A DNA stretch of 64,000 bases from Phycisphaerae bacterium (GTDB lineage: Bacteria > Planctomycetota > Phycisphaerae > UBA1845 > UTPLA1): NCBI GenBank assembly GCA_035275405.1, contig DATEMU010000015.1, positions 496,001-560,000 on the forward strand, in the 5' to 3' direction. The position numbers and the translations under genes are program-made. The first letter of the stretch is position 1, and each line of letters begins with the position of its first letter. Below the pieces are notes generated by a model. That model was not told the DNA's origin. It was given only the letters and a program-made list of their open reading frames with translations, and made no database searches. Below are positions 53,661 through 61,548 of the stretch, piece by piece.

Positions 53661-55744
53661 AATCGAAACGATTCAAGTCCAGCCCCACACGGCGGCCTCT
53701 GAGCCGCTCCGCAAGCCGCCGTGCGGGGAGAAAGGGTAGCCAGCGATCCAGGCAGGGTGCCATGGAATCCGCAACGCCAGAGGCACGGGTCAATGACCGG
53801 CTGGTCAACGCGATTCCCGATACGTTGGACTTCCGGGACAAAATGTATATTCCCACGCTGGTGGAAGTTCCTATCCGCATCGACTTGGAGGATTACTTGG
53901 CTGCGAAAGTCCCTGTGCTGGACCAAGGCAGGGAAGGGGCCTGCACCGGCTTTGGCCTGTCGACCGTCGCCCATTTCTTGCTCCGCTGTCGAAAGGTCAT
54001 CCCGGACGCCACTGACGTCAGTCCGCGAATGTTCTACGAGATGGCCAAACGACACGACGAGTGGCCCGGCGAAAGCTACGACGGCTCCAGCGCCCGAGGG
54101 GCCATGAAGGGCTGGCACAAGCATGGTGTCTGCGCGTCGGAACTCTGGCCGTACTACAAACCCGACGGCAAGACGATCTCCCCGGATCGGAATCTGACGG
54201 CCAAACGGAGCCGGGATGCGCTGCTCCGGCCCTTGGGTGCGTATTTTCGAGTGAACCACAAAGACCTCGTGGCGATGCACAGCGCCATCGCCGAGGTCAA
54301 CATTCTCTACGCCACGGCCTATGTCCATGTGGGCTGGGAACGCGTAGGAGGAAACGGCATCATCCCTCGGAATCCCGACGTGGTCGGGGGTCATGCGTTT
54401 GCCATCGTGGCCTATGACCGACTGGGCTTTTGGATCCAGAACTCTTGGGGGCCGACCTGGGGGCGGGGAGGCTTCGGCCGGATCCATTACGACGATTGGC
54501 TGGAGAATGGCACAGACGTGTGGGTGGCCCGGTTGGGCGCGCCCGTTGAGATCGATTCGTACATGGCCCAGGCGGTCGTCCGTTGGGAGGCCGCTGAACA
54601 ATCGCACGCCTACGCGGCCGAGTGTCAGCGCCCCCACATCATCAGCCTGGGCAACGATGGAAGGTTGCGCGAGGGCGGAACTTACGGCACTAGCCAAAGC
54701 GATGTGGAGCGGATCATCACCAAGGATTTCATCCAGATCACCGCAAAATGGGACAAAAGACCCAAGGCGCGCGACCTCTTGCTCTATGCCCATGGCGGGC
54801 TGACGGATGAGGTGTCGGCGGTGCAGCGCGTCGCGGAATATCGCTCCGCCCTGTTGGAACAAGAGGTCTACCCTCTCGCGTTCATCTGGAAGACGGATTT
54901 TTGGTCGACCGTCACGAATATCTTGAAGGATGCCATCAAGCGCCGGAGATCAGAGGGAATCCTCGATGCATCCAAGGACTTCATGCTCGATCGGCTGGAT
55001 GATGCCTTGGAACCGGTGGCCAGAGTGCTGGGTAGACAACTCTGGGATCAGATGAAACAAAACGCTCGCGACGCCACGGAGACATCTCAAGGCGGCGCTC
55101 GACTGGTTGCGCAACTGATTGGCAGGCTGGCAAAGAAAATTCCCCTCCGCCTGCACCTCGTAGGGCATAGCGCCGGCAGCATTCTCCTCGCGCCGCTGGC
55201 CCAGAACTTGGCCGCTCAAGGGCTGGTCATCAAAAACTGCATCCTCTGGGCGCCGGCGATCACTCTCGAATATTTCAAAAAAACCTACGGCAAGATGTTG
55301 GAGACCAACAAGATAAAGGCGCTGACGGTATTTAATCTGAGCGACTGTGCAGAGCAAAACGACAACTGCGCCGGTGTGTACCACAAATCGCTGCTTTACT
55401 TGGTCTCGAACGCCTTTGAGGACCGGGCACGAATCCCTTTCGATTCGAAGAGCGAGGGGATTCCGCTCCTGGGGATGCAAAAATTCGTAGATAAGGACGC
55501 CGATTTCCAGAAGCTGATCAGCAGCAGAAAGGCGGAGTTAGTGTTGGCCCCGAACAACCAATCGTCGGGCTCCCCGCAGGCTTCGTCTGCCGCCCACCAT
55601 GGCGACTTCGATGACGACGAGGCCACACTTCGAGGTACGTTGGCCCGGATTACCAAGGCTAAGCGAGACGTTGCCAAGATGGAATTCCATCGGTCAATCT
55701 CGTCGTCGCGAGACCAAAGACGTCGCTTAAGCGGTCGGTTCTAG
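53657..55744 (+). CDS. Papain-like (C1) peptidase fused to an alpha/beta hydrolase
   Basis: 695 residues. After a basic, disordered N terminus (about 40 residues rich in Arg, Ser and Lys), residues 85-290 are a papain-like peptidase: C96 in DQGREGACTG, H246 in VGGHAFAIVAYD and N262 in WIQNSWGPTWG. From about residue 370 a hydrolase domain follows with YAHGGLTDE and nucleophile S505 in LVGHSAGSILL, like a lipase or esterase. The combination of a cysteine peptidase and a serine hydrolase in one chain is unusual. The gene overlaps the metacaspase by 4 bp, suggesting activation or partnership. No signal peptide. The C-terminal tail is basic again. Confidence 0.82.
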   Translation: MKSKRFKSSPTRRPLSRSASRRAGRKGSQRSRQGAMESATPEARVNDRLVNAIPDTLDFRDKMYIPTLVEVPIRIDLEDYLAAKVPVLDQGREGACTGFGLSTVAHFLLRCRKVIPDATDVSPRMFYEMAKRHDEWPGESYDGSSARGAMKGWHKHGVCASELWPYYKPDGKTISPDRNLTAKRSRDALLRPLGAYFRVNHKDLVAMHSAIAEVNILYATAYVHVGWERVGGNGIIPRNPDVVGGHAFAIVAYDRLGFWIQNSWGPTWGRGGFGRIHYDDWLENGTDVWVARLGAPVEIDSYMAQAVVRWEAAEQSHAYAAECQRPHIISLGNDGRLREGGTYGTSQSDVERIITKDFIQITAKWDKRPKARDLLLYAHGGLTDEVSAVQRVAEYRSALLEQEVYPLAFIWKTDFWSTVTNILKDAIKRRRSEGILDASKDFMLDRLDDALEPVARVLGRQLWDQMKQNARDATETSQGGARLVAQLIGRLAKKIPLRLHLVGHSAGSILLAPLAQNLAAQGLVIKNCILWAPAITLEYFKKTYGKMLETNKIKALTVFNLSDCAEQNDNCAGVYHKSLLYLVSNAFEDRARIPFDSKSEGIPLLGMQKFVDKDADFQKLISSRKAELVLAPNNQSSGSPQASSAAHHGDFDDDEATLRGTLARITKAKRDVAKMEFHRSISSSRDQRRRLSGRF

Positions 55745-56116
55745 TTTCGGGTGCGGGCGACGGTACGAATATTGGTCACGCTGGATAACCGAGTGTCTCT
55801 AGTCCTAGCCAATCCTTCTGAGGTCCTATGCATGGTGGTTCGGATGCCCTCGGTGGTTGACTTTGGAGTACTGCGCCCGACACTAGTTTGGCCCTCAGCC
55901 AGGCGGGCCGTGAGTGCGGGGCTCAACATTTCTTGGGAACACGATCGTTTGTTCGCGCCCACAGCCGAGTCGGGCGCGAGCTTACGATCGGTTCGAGCTT
56001 GTCGCGCCGAGCGCTCGTGCCAGTCCAGGGAACGCTTCATCAATCGTCGGGCTGCCGTGGATTGCAATCCTTCGCCGGCCCAGCAGCAGCCCTCGCGATG
56101 AGGGGAGGAGAACGAA
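55745..56116. other. Intergenic upstream of the FecR-like gene
   Basis: About 370 bp with no convincing gene. It presumably carries the promoter of the FecR/CHASE2/nuclease genes. GGGGAGGAGA before the start at 56117 is a strong ribosome-binding site. Confidence 0.4.
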
Positions 56117-57466
56117 ATGAACCATCCCCGATTTGTCAGTATTACTTTGTTCCCCCTATTGCTATTCGTGACTTTGTGTAATGGAGATGTCGTCCTTTCC
56201 ACCATCGTCAAGGGTACGGATCCGGTCAGCCAGACTTCTGACGTGACAATCCTCTCGCTCGGCAGCACTCAACCAATGCCGTGTTCTGCCAAAATGAAAC
56301 TCAATGTCGGCGACGAGCTGCAATGCGCGGTAGAGGACATCGCCGTCGAAGTGACCTGTGGCGAGCGTAGCGAATCATTCCGGTTCTCCGCTCCCTTCCG
56401 GATGCTGGTGACTCCGGGGGACAACGACACCGGGAAGTGTACCTTTGACCTCCGCGCCGGCAGTGCCGACGTGATTGCAGAGTCTCCGACCTCGATCACC
56501 GCGGGCGGCGTCACGATGGGATCGGAAAGCACGATGTATGGCGTGAGCGTGACTCGCGAGAACGACCAGACGCAGATCGCCCTTTCGGTCTACGAGGGCA
56601 AAGTGTCATTTCGGTCGTCCCCCTCAGCCAAGCCCGATTTTGTCGAGGATGGAAAAAAAGTCCTTTTCGCAGCGGCCGGCCTGAAACGAATGGATATCCC
56701 GCGGGAGGATTATTCCCGCGCCGCCCAGGCTTACGCCCGAATCGACTTAGCCAAGAGCGGCGTGGCAATTGACTTAGACCACGGCCCCGTAGCAGGTGAA
56801 TCTCCTCGAGACGTCTTCCGAGCCTTGGCACACCAATACGCACAGGTACTCAGCAACCCAGAGGACGTTGAGGTCCGCTTGGCATTGGCAGCGACTCAAA
56901 ACAAGTACAACCTTTCGCGAGGCGCGTTGTACAACCTCCGTCGGATCGAAGAACCGGACCGTAGATCCGCTTCGGTACGCGATTTCCTGACCGCATCGGC
57001 ATATCTGAAGCTGAACAAAAAGGACGACGCCCTGCATTGGTACAAAATGGCGATGAAGAACGATGGACTCATTGGCGAGGTTGAAATCCAGAAATACCAC
57101 ATCGCTCCGGACGAGATCAAACGACTCCTCCCCGAAGGCCAGGCTGACGCCCCTCTTATTGTCAATGTCGGCACCACCACTCCCCGGGAGTTTCGGGCCG
57201 ACCAAGTTGCAACCCTAATTGTTTCTGTATCGACGACGAAGAAAGAGCCGGTTGGAGACGCAGAGGTCATTATCAAAGGCGAACCGCCCGTGGAGTTAGT
57301 TGGAATTCGGGGCGCGACGATCCTCGGAAAGACCAATGCGAAGGGTGAGTTTGCGGTCTCCTGGCGGTGCAAACGCCGATCCGAGAACTGCTCCTTCAAC
57401 ATTCGAGTATCCAAGCCCGGCTTTAGCACAAATACCCAGAAGAGGGCGGTTTCGGTCCGCTGGTGA
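56117..57466 (+). CDS. Exported FecR-like protein with TPR and Ig-like regions
   Basis: 449 residues. Signal peptide: NHPRFVSITLFPLLLFVTLCNG. Residues about 50-190 resemble a FecR domain (FDLRAGSADVIAESPTSI, given in part; TAGGVTMGSESTMYGV; SVYEGKVSF), the beta-solenoid-like fold used to sense or regulate. About 220-330 are TPR-like helices (LTASAYLKLNKKDDALHWYKMA). The last 100 residues are Ig-like beta (VNVGTTTPREFRADQVATL). The CHASE2 gene starts 56 bp later, a FecR/CHASE2 pairing common in signalling loci. It may sense conditions outside the membrane. Confidence 0.7.
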   Translation: MNHPRFVSITLFPLLLFVTLCNGDVVLSTIVKGTDPVSQTSDVTILSLGSTQPMPCSAKMKLNVGDELQCAVEDIAVEVTCGERSESFRFSAPFRMLVTPGDNDTGKCTFDLRAGSADVIAESPTSITAGGVTMGSESTMYGVSVTRENDQTQIALSVYEGKVSFRSSPSAKPDFVEDGKKVLFAAAGLKRMDIPREDYSRAAQAYARIDLAKSGVAIDLDHGPVAGESPRDVFRALAHQYAQVLSNPEDVEVRLALAATQNKYNLSRGALYNLRRIEEPDRRSASVRDFLTASAYLKLNKKDDALHWYKMAMKNDGLIGEVEIQKYHIAPDEIKRLLPEGQADAPLIVNVGTTTPREFRADQVATLIVSVSTTKKEPVGDAEVIIKGEPPVELVGIRGATILGKTNAKGEFAVSWRCKRRSENCSFNIRVSKPGFSTNTQKRAVSVRW

Positions 57467-57522
57467 TCTGATGACGTTTCTGGGAGCGGCAGTCGCTCTT
57501 TTTGGTTGTCACGATTTTCGTT

Positions 57523-58938
57523 ATGGCTGCAGACCCCAAACCTCCGCCGCGCACCCCGGACGACCAGAGCCCCATGTTGCCGCTTAAGGAACGGCTTTCC
57601 AGGTATCGTGATCGCATGCTCGAACTCATCATTTTGGGGCTTCCTATCGCCCTGCTACAGACCATTTGGAAAGCGACTGCCGACCATTTTACTTCCCAAC
57701 CATGGCAAGTCATATGGATCCTCGTGCCGCTTGGCATCGTCGCAATAATCGCGGCTCGTTCTTCCTTTGGCCGGAAGGAGTGGCTTCTCGATCGCAAGCT
57801 TTTGACCTTCCTTTCGGTTTACGTGGTGATGTTTTCTTGTGCGGCCTATTCCGACCTGCTCGTCTGGAACCGAAAGGTCACTCTGTTTGGCCAGCCCGTC
57901 GACCGGAATTGGCTCGCACCCGCCTGGACGGGAGACTGGCGATACAAGATTGTCCCACGGAAGCCGCTCGATCCCGATGACCTCGTTGTCGTCACGCGAT
58001 CGTTCTCCAAGGAACGCTCGGTCCTGGACGCTCGTCGGCAATTGGCGAATCTGATCAAATGGGCCGAGGAGAACGGGGCGAAGGGAATTGCTTTTGATGT
58101 TTTTTTCCGGCAAATAAGCGGGTTTGATTCAGTCCTGTGCGAAACGGTCCGGAAATCCAAGCTGGACATCGTCGTGGGGATTGAAATCGTTGAGGAAGGG
58201 CGTCGCCACTTCCCGGGATCGATGCCCAACGATCTCGACGATTGCTTCACCGCCAACCAGCGCGGTCATTTGGTGGGGCTCAGGGATGCCGATGGCGTAG
58301 TCCGGCTGATGCCGCTTTTTTTTGATGACGAGAATCTGGAGGCCTTAAGCCTGCGTGTCGCAAAGATACGCGGAAAAACCCTCGAATTGCCTGACGACAA
58401 ACGACTGAGATTCATCGCCCCGGCGGGCTCACTTGCCGCCGACAAACAAGGGGCCATCCCAGTCGTCACCTATCAAGAGCTGGAAGCGAATCCGTCCAGC
58501 CGAAGTTTACTCAAAAACGCGTTCCTTATGTTCGGTGAAGACTCACCCGGAGATATCTTTGTTACGCCCTTTGGCAATAAACCGGGTGTTGTCGCGCATG
58601 CATACGCCGTCCATTCGCTGCGCACGGGGCATTACTTTCGACGGACTTCATGGTGGTCGGCGCTCGCCGTGATCGCAGTCGCCTGTTATCTGGTTGCCCT
58701 TTGGGCGGCCCGCGGGATACCGGCCAAGCAATTTCTTTTCCGCGTGGCGTGCATTTCTGTCTTGGTCATCCTGACATCAGCTGTGTCCGCAATGCTCTGG
58801 CTTGTTTGGCTGGAGGTGGTCTACGTTCTCGCAGCCATCTGGTTTCTTGCAATTGTGCTATTGGTTTGTCGAGTATGCGTCGGAAAAAGACTAATTCCTA
58901 ATTCAACCAGGAGATCAATTGATCAATCCCATGACTAG
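57523..58938 (+). CDS. CHASE2-domain membrane sensor
   Basis: About 471 residues from the ATG at 57523. Helices lie near residues 33-55, 67-85 and 95-115. A CHASE2 extracytoplasmic sensor domain follows: NGAKGIAFDVFF, then HLVGLRDADGVVRLMPLFF, ending near FVTPFGNKPGVVAHAYAVHSL, which match family hallmarks. Two or three C-terminal helices follow, but no kinase, cyclase or adaptor domain. The signal would therefore have to pass to a separate protein. The start of the next gene overlaps this stop. Likely partner of the upstream FecR-like protein. Confidence 0.82.
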   Translation: MAADPKPPPRTPDDQSPMLPLKERLSRYRDRMLELIILGLPIALLQTIWKATADHFTSQPWQVIWILVPLGIVAIIAARSSFGRKEWLLDRKLLTFLSVYVVMFSCAAYSDLLVWNRKVTLFGQPVDRNWLAPAWTGDWRYKIVPRKPLDPDDLVVVTRSFSKERSVLDARRQLANLIKWAEENGAKGIAFDVFFRQISGFDSVLCETVRKSKLDIVVGIEIVEEGRRHFPGSMPNDLDDCFTANQRGHLVGLRDADGVVRLMPLFFDDENLEALSLRVAKIRGKTLELPDDKRLRFIAPAGSLAADKQGAIPVVTYQELEANPSSRSLLKNAFLMFGEDSPGDIFVTPFGNKPGVVAHAYAVHSLRTGHYFRRTSWWSALAVIAVACYLVALWAARGIPAKQFLFRVACISVLVILTSAVSAMLWLVWLEVVYVLAAIWFLAIVLLVCRVCVGKRLIPNSTRRSIDQSHD

Positions 58939-60658
58939 AAAAACACGAATTGTAGGCGTAGCGGGAATCCTCATTGGAATTGCCATTGTCCCAAGTTTCG
59001 GGTGGGGGCACATTGGACACATGGTGATCGCCGAAATCGCTTGGCAACATCTCAACAACCAGGCCAAGACCGCCATTCGGGATATCCTGGGCTCCGAAAC
59101 GCTGTTCTACGCCGCCACCTGGCCCGATCGTGTACGAAGCCTGGAGGAATACGACTGGATCAAGCCCTATCACTACGTCAACGTCCCCAAAAAACAGGCA
59201 TCCTACCAGCACGATCAACATTGTTCGGAAGGGGACTGCGTCGTGGGCGGGATCATGGCGAATGCCAAGGTCCTTCGCGATCCCAACGCCAGCAAAGGCG
59301 AAAAGAAACAAGCGATACGATTGTTGGCCCATTTTGTTGGCGACCTCCACCAGCCCTTGCATGCCGGCTACAAGGAGGACCGGGGCGGAAACGGCATCGC
59401 CGTTCGCTTCTTTGGACGCCAGTACATCAATGAGGCCAAGGGGTGGCTGGTCAATCTTCACAACGTTTGGGATGACCTCATCATTGAGCGGCGGATGCAG
59501 CTCCTCGGCGACTTGGCGTGGGAAGACTACGCCCAGGCGCTAAGTGGTGAAATCAGCGATGGCCAACAGCAGACTTGGACTACGCCTACGACGAACTCGA
59601 TCTTTGCATGGACCGATACCTCCTATCAACTCGCCCGCGTGCATGCCTATCGTGATGCCGCATCGAGTGGTGCAGCCTCTCCCAGCACCCGCGTGCGGGA
59701 GAACGATGATCTGCGCGAAGCCTATTACGACCAAGCTCTACCCATCGTGGAGCGCCGCCTGAAGGAGGGCGGCATCCGCTTAGCGGCAGTCCTAAATGCC
59801 ATCTTCTCCAATCAAGACCCGCTGCCTTTTGGCCTTGAGACCCAAAGCCCTGCGGGGATGCTCCCGCCCACCGCGGCCGTGGCCGACACGATTCGCATTG
59901 CGACGTTCAATATCCAGGTCTTTGGCAAGACCAAGGCGGGCAAGCCCCAAATCATGAATGTGTTGACCGAGATTATCCGCGCCTACGACCTCGTCGCCGT
60001 ACAAGAAATCAAGGATGCTCAGGGCCAAGTCCCCCAGAAATTCCTTGACAGCATCAACGGGGATGGGTCTCAGTACGCCATGATCGTAAGCCCGCGGACC
60101 GGCCTTCAAGATGATGACGGGGATTCTCAGGAGCAGTATGGGTTTTACTACAACTCGACCACGATCGAGCCTGTGGGATCTCCAAGACTTTTCAACGATT
60201 CGGCGGCAGACTCCTTTCAACGCGAGCCCTTTATGGCCCGGTTCCGTGCGAAATCCGGCAATCTCAGCGTTGTCCTAATCAGTATTCACACCGCCCCTGA
60301 GCAGGCCGTCGCGGAGATTGAGGCACTCCACGATGTTGTGGAATGGGCGCAAATGGCCTATCCCGATGAAGATGATTTCGTGGTTTTGGGGGATTTCAAC
60401 GCCTCCTGCAATTATGCCAGCGTCGCCCACCTAAATCCGCTCGCCATCCGGGGCGACGATTACCGGTGGGTCGTGCCGGACGATGCGGATACTAACATCG
60501 CGGCCGCCCCTTGCGCCTATGACCGAATCGTGGTCACCCAAGGTGCGTTTGGCGACCTCACGGGAAACTGGGGCGTCGATCGTGCTTTTACGGATAAGAA
60601 AGTGTCGGACCACTGGCCGGTGTGGGTCGAGTTCTTTGTGGGCCGGGATCAACACTGA
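58931..60658 (+). CDS. S1/P1 nuclease fused to a DNase I-like (EEP) nuclease
   Basis: About 575 residues; ATG 58931 overlaps the CHASE2 stop by 8 bp, and TTG 58919, with AGGAGA four bases upstream, is an alternative. The signal peptide ends just before a tryptophan: PSFGWGHIGHMVIAEIAW, as in S1/P1 nucleases whose N-terminal Trp binds zinc. Further zinc ligands lie in ATWPDRV, YHYVNVP, LLAHFVGDLHQPLHAG and NLHNVWDD. From about residue 320 an endonuclease/exonuclease/phosphatase domain follows: RIATFNIQVFG, AVQEIKD, LGDFNAS, YDRIVV and SDHWPVWVEF, all active-site elements. An exported double nuclease for DNA and RNA is likely. Such a fusion is unusual. Confidence 0.88.
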   Translation: MTRKTRIVGVAGILIGIAIVPSFGWGHIGHMVIAEIAWQHLNNQAKTAIRDILGSETLFYAATWPDRVRSLEEYDWIKPYHYVNVPKKQASYQHDQHCSEGDCVVGGIMANAKVLRDPNASKGEKKQAIRLLAHFVGDLHQPLHAGYKEDRGGNGIAVRFFGRQYINEAKGWLVNLHNVWDDLIIERRMQLLGDLAWEDYAQALSGEISDGQQQTWTTPTTNSIFAWTDTSYQLARVHAYRDAASSGAASPSTRVRENDDLREAYYDQALPIVERRLKEGGIRLAAVLNAIFSNQDPLPFGLETQSPAGMLPPTAAVADTIRIATFNIQVFGKTKAGKPQIMNVLTEIIRAYDLVAVQEIKDAQGQVPQKFLDSINGDGSQYAMIVSPRTGLQDDDGDSQEQYGFYYNSTTIEPVGSPRLFNDSAADSFQREPFMARFRAKSGNLSVVLISIHTAPEQAVAEIEALHDVVEWAQMAYPDEDDFVVLGDFNASCNYASVAHLNPLAIRGDDYRWVVPDDADTNIAAAPCAYDRIVVTQGAFGDLTGNWGVDRAFTDKKVSDHWPVWVEFFVGRDQH

Positions 60659-60724
60659 GGAAGTGTCTCTTGGGCCTTGCAAACGCCCGCGTCCCCGTGC
60701 CACGTCACCAAGGATTCTAAAGAC

Positions 60725-61516
60725 GTGAAAGACTATTACTTGGCCGAAGTCAAAACGGAACCCGTCCCGTGGAAGGATGTTTTCCAGATTTCTGCGGGAG
60801 TGCTTTGCTTTGGTGCAATTACTGCCTTCATCGCGCTATGGGTAGGTGTGTCACCTAGCCAAGTATGGGCGAGTGCGATCTTCGGAGCGGTGATGGTCGT
60901 ACTGACAATTCTTAACCTGTGGTTCCGGTGGATAGGTCGAGCAGGCATCGCTTTCATGTCGGTGTACTTCCACTTGACCTTGTGGATGGGCGTGGCGGTG
61001 ATACCAGCCGCCTTTTTCCGCTGGCTCTCTGCGACAATTCTAGACAAATTCACCGTAATATTTCAGGTGGTGGCGTTTGTCCTTTGGGGAATTCTGTTTA
61101 TCGGCATGATCGCGCTGATTGCTACTCAGAGAAACCGTGAACGGCTGTTTGGGTTCTTGCGGAGTAGGTTGAGTTTCTTCGCGCCGTTCGCGTATTCCTT
61201 CAACGCGCTTTGGATCTCAATTTTCTTTTTCTCCGCGATTACCTATTACCTTGTGAGCCACGGCAACCTCGCCCTGACGACGTCGACCTCGCCAGAAGTA
61301 AACCATGGCCGACTAATGGACTTTTACTTGTGGCATTTCCTGGAGGCTATTCCGGTGTTGAAGTTGAACAGTACACTCCTCTGGAAAGAGCCCCTCGTGT
61401 ACGAGACTGCTTCCGTTGGATGGATGCTACTTGCCTTCAAGGTTGCGGTGATTGTTCCCGTGATTGGCGCTTTTGCGGGCTACCGGGCACAATCCCGGCA
61501 GGATGCCGGAAAGTAG
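60725..61516 (+). CDS. Multi-pass membrane protein of unknown function
   Basis: 263 residues from the GTG at 60725, with AAGGA about 10 bases upstream; TTG 60677 would add 16 residues. Hydrophobic segments lie near residues 24-40, 47-65, 75-95, 110-130, 150-170 and 225-245, about six helices. No enzyme motif is recognised. It lies 66 bp after the nuclease gene and 32 bp before the patatin gene in the same direction, so it may share their transcript and act in the same membrane pathway. Confidence 0.65.
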   Translation: MKDYYLAEVKTEPVPWKDVFQISAGVLCFGAITAFIALWVGVSPSQVWASAIFGAVMVVLTILNLWFRWIGRAGIAFMSVYFHLTLWMGVAVIPAAFFRWLSATILDKFTVIFQVVAFVLWGILFIGMIALIATQRNRERLFGFLRSRLSFFAPFAYSFNALWISIFFFSAITYYLVSHGNLALTTSTSPEVNHGRLMDFYLWHFLEAIPVLKLNSTLLWKEPLVYETASVGWMLLAFKVAVIVPVIGAFAGYRAQSRQDAGK

Positions 61517-61548
61517 ACTTCCTGGACACGACCGGGAGATCGCTAGCT

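Noticed and set aside
53504..54862. 452-codon minus-strand frame
   Set aside because: Lies opposite the metacaspase and papain-like genes, whose catalytic residues are intact.
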